Of a stretch of 64,000 nt of DNA, positions 56,307 to 64,000 are shown piece by piece. The stretch lies in contig NW_026262734.1 in NCBI RefSeq assembly GCF_021869535.1, positions 74,586,339-74,650,338 on the forward strand. Reading direction: 5' to 3'. This stretch comes from Mytilus californianus (Eukaryota > Mollusca > Bivalvia > Mytilida > Mytilidae). The notes under the pieces are model-generated. The model was not told where the DNA came from. It made no database searches and was given only the letters and a program-made list of their open reading frames with translations. Every line of letters begins with the position of its first letter. The stretch's first letter is position 1. Both the position numbers and the translations under genes were made by a program.

Positions 56307-58020
56307 TCATATGATATATAGGTGGAATCCTTTGGGTCACTCTACCCCCTCCTGTTTGATAACTTTGAAACGGATGAGATCCCCACCCCTAAACCATATA
56401 TATTCATGTATGGGACTATATAACTAATCAAATGAAATATAGGGGGAAGTCCCTAGGGTTACCCCACCCCTCCTGTTTGAGAACTTGGAAACAGTCGAGA
56501 TCCCCACCCCTAAACCATATATATTCATGTATGGGACAATATAACTAATCAAATGAAATACAGGGGAGTCCCTGGGGTCACCCCAACCCTCCTGTTTGGG
56601 AACTTTGAAATGGTCGAGATCCCCACCCCTAAACCAAATATATTCATGTATGGGACAATATAATAAATCAAATGAAATATAGAGGGAGTCCCTGCGGTCA
56701 CCCCACCCCTCCTGTTTGAGAATTTGGAAAAGGTCAAGATCCCAAGACAAGACAAGACAATTTATTTAAACTTAAGCACACGTATGGTGCTACAAGAGGA
56801 TAACAATTATACATTAACAATTACATATATACTTATACATTTACAAGCAAAACACACAATAAATAAATAAGTGATATCATACAATAAAATTGAAATAAAC
56901 CATATTTGGTTGATTTGTTTGCAAAATTCTTAATTGCAATGTGGATATGAAGTTATTGTAACATGCTTTGTATTATGAAAATATTTTTTCAATATGTCTT
57001 AGAAACATGCACACTTTTGTTAGCAGTGGCACGTTACAGTGTGATAATAGACCAGTAAGTTTCAATTAGGAAGGATTTTGTGTGTAATATGTAGGTATAT
57101 ACCTTTCTCTTAAAGACATAATTTGTTCATTGGAGCATACAAAAAAATAATGATCCCATAAACCATACATATTCATGTATGTGACAATATAACAAATGAA
57201 ATGAAATATAGGGGGAGTCCTTGGGGGTCACCCCACCCCTCCTGTTTGAGAACTTGGAAACGGTGGAGATCCCCACCCCTTAACCATATATATTCATGTA
57301 TGGGACAATATAACAAATCATGAAATATAGGTTGAGTGCTTGGGGCCACTCTACCCGTTCCTGTTTGAGAATTTGAAAACGGTCGAGATCCCCACCCTAA
57401 ACCATATATATTCATGTATGGGACAATATAACAAATCAAATGACATATAGGGGCAGCTCCTATGGTCACTGTAAACCATCCTGTTTGAGAACTTGGAAAT
57501 GGTCGAGATCCTCACCCCGAAACCATATATACTCATGTATGGGACTATATAACAAATCAAATGAAATATAGGGGAGTCCCTGCAGTCACCCCACCCCTCC
57601 TGTTTGAGAACTTGGAAACAGTCGAGATCCCGACCTCTAAATTAAACCATATATATTCATGTATGGGACAGCAGAACTTATCAAATGAAATATAGGGAGA
57701 GTCCTAAGGTTCACCCTACCCCCTCCTGTTTGATAACTTGGAAACAGATGAGATCCCCACCCCTAAACCATATTTACTCATGTATTTGGCAATATAACAA
57801 ATCAAATGAAATATAGGGGAAGTCACTGGGGTCACCCCACCCCCTCCTGTTTGAAAACTTGACAACGGTCGAGATCCCCACCCCTAAACCATATATATAT
57901 TCATGTATGGGACAACATAAAATATCAAATGAAATATAGGGGTAGTCCCTAAGGTCACTCCATCCCCTCTTGTGTGTGTTTTAAGAACTTGTAAAGTTTG
58001 AGATACCAACTCCTTAACCA
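56307..58020. repeat. About 120-bp satellite-like array, 11 units in two blocks
   Basis: Unit marked by CCCACCCCTCCTGTTTGAGA, TCGAGATCCCCACCCCTAAA and CCATATATATTCATGTATGG. Blocks 56307-56744 and 57152-58020 are separated by a LINE insertion. The first four CCTGTTTGA marks lie 121, 119 and 120 bp apart. Open frames across it (56424-56755, 57173-57560) are repeat products. Confidence 0.92.
56745..57151 (-). mobile_element. LINE 3' end inserted in the array
   Basis: 407 bp flanked by GATCCCA on both sides (56738-56744, 57152-57158). On the - strand it ends TTAAATAAATTGTCTTGTCT, i.e. an AATAAA signal followed by a (TTGTC)n tail, typical of CR1/L2-like LINE 3' ends. No coding part is left. Confidence 0.7.
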
Positions 58021-59258
58021 TATTCATTCCTGTTCGTCATTTCAAACAGATTTAATGGACATACAAGGTCAATCTCATAGGCATCACATATGCATATCAC
58101 TTTACTAGACCTAATCAATGTGTACTAGACTTTGCCCATTGTCAGGCGACCATGGGAATGAATAATTATGGGAGCTTTGTTTGGGAGACTTCGTAACAGC
58201 ATTCTGTTACAAGTATTTCTTGTTTATTATAAAATTTTATTGATGCAAAAAATGAGTAGGTTTAAAGAATTTACCTTAATTATATTTTGAATAATTTCTG
58301 GTTCTATAAAAAATTTCATTTTAATATTGCTCATTTTAAAGAAAACATATCTTTCAAGCCCAAGAATGTTTGACCAACTTTATTATAATCACCTGTCATT
58401 TTATTCCAAACTTAGACATCATGGACTTGGGGTGAAGGCGGGGGTCATTTACATTTACTATGGGCAGGTCAGTCAGACCTCACCTTTGATCCCCGTAGTA
58501 GTAAACATTTGTCTGATTTGTGTCTCATAACTTTTGCACTGTAGAACACAAACTCAGTTTTCTTTCCAGGGAAGCAAGTCCATGCATACTATTACAAGCT
58601 CGTACTAAGTCAACTTGAACTACTAACAGTCAACTAATACCAACGTTAACTATCAACTAGAACAACTGCAATCATTTCGAACTTGTACCACTGCAGACAC
58701 ATGACCATTAAAAATATACTTGATATATGCGTTGCTTTTGAAAACCTTGATAAAATATGAATTATTTGCCTTAATAATTAATTCATTAAATGAACATAAA
58801 TGCACAATATATGAATGTTTAATGTTTGTTCTTTTAAATCTTAAAAAAATATAATGAAGCAACATAGCCACAGTTTTCATAATTATGTTTGCCTTGGTTT
58901 TTGGTTAACTGCCTACAGCGCTTACAGTGCTTTGATTATGTTAATTTCCATGGTTACATGTACATTTATTGGTAGAGGATATTTAGACTTATAACACTGG
59001 TATTTCCAGTTCTACCTGTAGATACCTGGTCATAAACAACAAAATCAATAATGTATGGATCAGCTGGGTGTTAATTGATCTTTCTTGTTTAATTGTTAAT
59101 GACGTCAAGACTCCAGTCATTGTAACTTCCAGTCATAAATCAACGATTTTTTTTTTTGCATGTACATGTATTTTAAATACATTTACCTATAATTATCTGA
59201 TTTTTCTGTTTAAACCTGTATATTTTTAAACACAATGAGACATGGGGTAAGGTGTTGA
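58021..59258. other. No gene seen
   Basis: AT-rich. TGACGTCA at 59100-59107. The frame at 58327-58530 has no domain. Confidence 0.4.
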
Positions 59259-59267
59259 GAAAAATAA

Positions 59268-59417
59268 CAGGCCCGTAGCCAGGAATTTCCAAGGGGGGTT
59301 ACAGCAACTCTTTGATAGTCACAGTTCAAACAGAACGTCAACTTTGATAGAGCTAATTTGTTTTCATAGGGGGGTTCGTACGAATCCCTTGACCCCCCCC
59401 CCCTGGCTATGGGCCTG
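59268..59417. mobile_element. hAT-type MITE, 150 bp
   Basis: Terminal inverted repeats CAGGCCCGTAGCCAGG and CCTGGCTATGGGCCTG (one mismatch). Flanks AAAAATAA (59260-59267) and AAAAGCAA (59418-59425) agree at 6 of 8 positions, fitting an old 8-bp target duplication. The CAGG...GTAGCCAGG end is common among hAT elements. No coding capacity. Confidence 0.75.
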
Positions 59418-59489
59418 AAAAGCAACCACAAGCAAGTCTTTGGTGCTGTAAAAAATATAAGTTAAGCTCAGATTCTAGCAGTAAAATGG

Positions 59490-60470
59490 GTGAGATCTTA
59501 AGACCACTCTTTATTGGAGTTATTGCCCTTTAATGATGATTTTTACCATTTTTTTGCGTTTTTGTCTAATATCTTTAAAACTGAAATAGATAGATAGAAA
59601 CTTTAAAGAGAACAAATGATCAGCTAGAAAAAAATCTATATATAATCAACATGGCCAAGTTCACCGGTCAACTCCTTATTGGAGTTATTGCTCTTTAATA
59701 ACAATTTTTACCAATTTTTAATATTTTTGCCTATTTTCTTAAAAATATACTGATAGATATACACTTTAGAAAAAAAAGCAAAACAGATCAGCAAAACAAG
59801 ATCTACAAATTAATCACATGGCCATAATCGGCAGACGACTCCTTATTTGAGTTATTGCCCTGTAATGACAATTTTTACCATTTTAAATGCCAGGCATTTT
59901 TTTGCATTTTTATCTAATATCTTAAAAGCTGTAGGTAATAGATAGACAGAAATTAAAAAAGAAAAAATGACCAGCAAGACAAGTTCTTTTAATAAGTCAA
60001 CATGACAGATATCTTTGATTGACTCCTTATTGGAATTAATTCTCTTTAATAACGATTTTTTACCAATTTTTAGTGTTTTTGCCTATTATCTTGAAAGTTA
60101 AAATAGATAGATAGCCACTTTAAAAAGCAAAAATGATCAGCAAGACAAGATGTACAACCCAAATAAATCAGCATGGCTGAAATCATCAGTAAATTCCTTT
60201 TTGGAGTTCTTGCTCTTTCATGCTGATTTTTTCCAATTTTTGCCTACATGTTATTAATATCTTGAAACCTATGAAAGATAGAAAGACACTTTGAATATCA
60301 ATAATGATCAGCAAGACAGATATACAAATTTTGCCAAAATCAGTAGATTAGATTCGTATAGGAGTGATTGCCCTTAGATGATGATTTTTATACCGTTTTT
60401 TTGTTCTGGGTAAAAACTAAAGAAGATCGATAGAAACTGTAAACAGAAAAAATAATCAGCAAAAGAAGAT
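59490..60470 (+). repeat. Diverged 170-bp tandem repeat, about 6 units
   Basis: CTCCTTATTGGAGTTATTGC recurs at spacings of about 165, 167, 184, 171 and 158 bp, with GATCAGCAAGACAAGAT and TTTTTACCAATTTTT in each unit. The central part of the element at 34304 holds one unit of the same family (35040-35130). Confidence 0.85.
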
Positions 60471-60603
60471 CAACAATTATATAGAGATTTTTGTCATGAA
60501 TTCTGTTCTAGTCCACAATGTTGGAGAGTGTCCATTGTTCAAGATGCACACAGACCTAGATGAGTGACACAGGCTCTTTAGAGCCTCTAGTTTAGGCATA
60601 CAA

Positions 60604-60836
60604 AGCATTGTGATAGTAGTTTGGTTGTATTAATGACGTCACCTTCATTACATTGATATATCTAAGCAGCTAGACTGAATAGCATTGTGACAGTAGTTTG
60701 GTTGTATGAATGATGTCACCTTCATTACATTGATATATCTAAGCAGCTAGACTGAATAGCATTGTGATAGTAGTTTGGTTGTATGAATGACGTCACCTTC
60801 ATTCCATTGATATATCGAAGCAGCTAGACATGAATA
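60604..60836. repeat. 77-bp tandem repeat, 3 copies, with CRE sites
   Basis: GCATTGTGATAGTAGTTTGG starts at 60605, 60682 and 60759, spacing exactly 77. The first and third units contain TGACGTCA (60634-60641, 60788-60795), the second TGATGTCA (60711-60718). Confidence 0.95.
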
Positions 60837-60879
60837 GCGTGACATTGCTGCATTGTTATGAGATGTCATTGCCTAATAT

Positions 60880-61200
60880 ATTTGATTATCGTCCTTCCCT
60901 TTGCCTATATCACCCTGCTAAGTCCCTCTGTTCACATATAATCAAGGCTTTGAGACGTGAGCAGACATTAATATCAGTGATGTGACAATGTCTGAAGAGA
61001 AATTATCAGCAACTTCCTTTCTAAAAGCGTTAAACTGTCTTAAGGGAGGGTAAAAGGCCAGTATTAGAATGATAAAAGATTACGGAGCTGTGCTCACTTG
61101 CCAAAGAGGTTCACATTGTGGCTAGCGGCTAATATTTTACGATATCAGAATGTAGAAAACCCAATAACCTATGCATATTATGTCCTGTCCAACCTAAATA
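60880..61200. repeat. Dispersed repeat, rearranged copy of 10145-10560
   Basis: 60885-61040 matches the reverse complement of 10385-10545, 61108-61165 matches 10279-10340 directly. The open frame 61098-61298 lies partly inside. Confidence 0.55.
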
Positions 61201-63590
61201 ATCATAAGGAAGTAGGATCAAAGTACACTGACAATACAAGTAACAACAAACTATCATCTTTTCACCAAAATATTAAATCATTAAAATCTGAGGTTTAAAA
61301 GTCTTAGACTAAACATTCATTTTATAATGCTATCATTCCTACCAGTTCAATCTATTTATTTCGTAGCATTGGTCAAATGCTTACACTGACTGTGTTTTAG
61401 CTCAAACCTTGAGATTAATTTACAAATTATTTAAAAGTCAAATATCAAAAAGATTTTCAAAAAGTTTATGAAAGCAGAATAAGAACTATAGAAAAGTCCC
61501 CACTTCTTACCTACTATTTTTAAAAGACTGCCATTTTAGTAATAGACATAAAGTCAGAAAATTCTTATCAATGACCAGAGTTTAAGCTAAGATTAAGAAA
61601 AAACATGTACCCAGTACTTTTAAATTATTTTTATATCATATATCACAGGTGAATAGAAAAGTAATGCATATTTTTAGGCATTACCTAAAGGTTTTTTGTA
61701 TTTTAATAATAAATAAAAAAACTAATATTATATAACGTACATTTACATGTATATGATTGAAGCTGTGAAACTGTTTATTTTAAGTGTAGAATCTTTGTCA
61801 CTTATACAATGATTTTTATGGGAAAATCCAAGATATATTTATATAGATTGTTTTAAAATATAAAATTTATTTTTACAAGGCTTTATAGAAATAGGTGTAT
61901 TAAGTGCTGCTGTGCCAAGCATTTCTTACCTGTTTAGAGCTAGTATAGAGTAAATAAAATTAAATATTTCAAGAAAATATATGGAGGGTTGTTATCTTTA
62001 TATTTCAACTCTTACAACTGTTTCAAAGGAAACATTTTTAGTAAAAGGCATCAATTTTGAATTTCAAACAGATAAGGTAAGAATTTCTCGTAAACCTGTA
62101 TTATTTCTTGATGTCATAGATAAAACTCTAGGAAACACATTATCATCATTGTAAACTGTAATGCTTTATACGCTCAGTGACTGTACTTCAAAAATGAATA
62201 TACGCCAACATGGTGCATGAAATTTGACTGTGCAAATAGCATAGTTGCAGTAATTATAAATATATATATAACATCCTCAACTAAAAGGATTAACTTTATG
62301 TACAATATATAGTCACTATAGTAAATGTATATTATACAGATGGTAGGTACATATATTTGCTGATAAAATTATAAGTACATTGTTTTGTGATATTGAGGAA
62401 GATTTCAATAAAAACAAAGCAATAATTCCTGGGTCTTTTATTAAGATTTTTAAGCTGATCAATATCATTGTTTTAAGCAGACATTTAATGATTAAATTGA
62501 AAATGTCATTGTTTTGATAATGCTTTTGCACTTTGACAGAATTCAAATAGTTTCAATAATCTGTTTATGAATGGCAAAATGACACTCAATAGAGCTTTAT
62601 AACAATCCAATATTTAGTTGTACACAGTACTTATCTTTTGTTTTACTATGCACTGTTAAAATGGTCAAGGTCATATATTATTATTTATATGTATGTTTGT
62701 AAATATCAATTAGGATTTAGTGTTTATTCTGCCATATTATAGAGATGTGGCCAGGAGATAAATACTAGTAGTATTCATTGAATAAGAGGTTACATGTAAT
62801 TTTACAAGAAAATTTATTCTTAAAGATTTGATCACAGGTTATCATTATCATATAAGTGGAAACTATTTTGACACAATACAGCTGTATAAAAACAGAAAAA
62901 GAATAAATTTTAATCAGGACAAATGTAAGAAAGAGAATTGAGAGAAGTATATAAATGTTTTAATTGTTTATTTGTACCTTGAATCAGATTACACCGAAGT
63001 TTCAACAATATAAATATGTGCACATATCTCTAATCAAGCATACATGTATACATGTATTGTACTTCAGGACGTCGGAAATTTATTAAATTTTCAGTTTGTT
63101 TGATCTTTCTTTTAAAGTTTAAACTAAATATTTGTGCATAGGTTAGTTTGGTGTATTACATTTACATGTATGATTGGGTGCATGAGGTATATTTGAATCA
63201 TTGTGGTTTAAATAATTGTACATATTTTTGGTACTAAAACAGACATTATAAAACCTCACTCAGTAACAAAAGTGAAGAAGTCTGCATTTCAAGTTCACAT
63301 TAAATGAGTAAATTTATAAAGAACACATTTGACTTTGTTTCTTTTTACCAAAACCTGTTCGATTGGAAATCTAAAGGAAATTGAGGTTTTATATGTTCAG
63401 ATTGGTTTTGAAGTTTAATTATATATCAAGTTAACAAATAAGTGAGTCATAAGATTTTAACACGATTGGTATGACAATGATAAAAATACTACATGTAACA
63501 GGATAAAACTCAGACAAAGAGATCATGATTAAACTAAATAAATTTTTTAAACAATTAGAAAACAGTGTTTGCTTAAATACAGCTCAGATT
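61201..63590. other. No gene seen
   Basis: 2.4 kb of AT-rich sequence without coding frames, tandem arrays or repeats I can name. Confidence 0.5.
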
Positions 63591-63594
63591 GAAC

Positions 63595-64000
63595 AGTGCA
63601 AATCATCTTTTACATACAGAATACCTTTTTACAGTACAGATAGTTGTATAAAAGTCAACAAATCATCTTTTACTTACAGTATACCTGTTTACAGTACAGA
63701 CTATCTTTTACTTATAGTATACCTGTTTACAGTACAGTTCACCCTTTACTTACAGTATGATACCTGTTTACAGTACAGACTATCTTTTACTTACAGTAGA
63801 CATGTTTACAGTACAGTTCACCCTTTACTTACAGTATGATACCTGTTTACAGTACGTACAGATCCTCTTTTACTTACAGTATACCTGTTTACAGTACAGT
63901 TCACCCTTTACTTACAGTATACCTGTTTACAGTACGTACAGATCCTCTTTTACTTACAGTATACCTGTTTACAGTACAGATCATCTTTTACTTACAGTAT
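63595..64000. repeat. Minisatellite of about 38-50 bp continuing past the window end
   Basis: Core ATCTTTTACTTACAGTATAC followed by CTGTTTACAGTACAG, about 10 units with variants (TTCACCC, GTACAGATCCTC). The frame at 63525-63839 runs into it and is not a gene. Confidence 0.93.

Noticed and set aside
56424-57560. Proteins with FSNRRGG and YIVPYMNIYG motifs on the - strand
   Set aside because: These are the translation of the 120-bp array (40 codons per unit) and vary in frame between units.

Overview
The window looks like an AT-rich intergenic and intronic stretch of a bivalve genome, most probably a marine mussel (Mytilus or a close relative). I infer this from many dispersed repeats that I recognise as mussel or bivalve families, from tRNA-derived SINE-like units, from Penelope-like retroelement debris, and from a spliced gene with a 5 kb intron. 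There is no prokaryotic-style gene organisation, and most open frames lie inside repeats.

One host gene is supported: a two-exon seven-transmembrane receptor on the + strand (exon 1 16454-16962, exon 2 22032-22441). The splice sites agree in phase and all seven helices can be placed. One extra A at 22124/22125 breaks the frame at the end of helix 5, so this copy is either a recent pseudogene or carries an allele or assembly error. Its intron holds a foldback element, a mussel repeat and a dead Penelope-like reverse transcriptase. A possible non-coding first exon of another gene ends at 51643, but this is weak.

The rest is a dense record of mobile DNA. 1-5.7 kb: bivalve repeats, including a family carrying a hammerhead-ribozyme fold. 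7.8-15.9 kb: minisatellites and retroelement 3' ends. 19-30 kb: three decayed Penelope-like reverse transcriptases, one with inverted 5' repeats, and an old 1.15 kb tandem duplication. 32-36 kb: a 35-bp array inside a repeat copy, a 1398-bp inverted-repeat element packed with small palindromes, and a LINE 3' end. 36.8-40.3 kb: tandem and inverted copies of a second hammerhead-bearing family, next to a 916-bp element with 222-bp inverted ends enclosing an apparently intact GIY-YIG nuclease frame. 40-51 kb: hairpin elements, tRNA-like sequences, a hAT transposon nested in a foldback element, an 880-bp inverted-repeat element and SINEs. 54-64 kb: several minisatellites, a 62-bp perfect palindrome bounded by a 15-bp direct repeat, a LINE inserted into an array, a hAT MITE and a CRE-containing array.

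The most interesting theme is self-cleaving RNA. Two unrelated repeat families carry a type I hammerhead core with a loopless, self-complementary stem III (positions 4174-4217 and 37172-37215). In the second family the ribozymes occur in a tandem monomer arrangement of about 544 bp and also face each other across a 0.7 kb palindrome. Penelope-like elements and retrozymes are known to carry hammerheads, so this region is a candidate source of self-cleaved or circular RNA.
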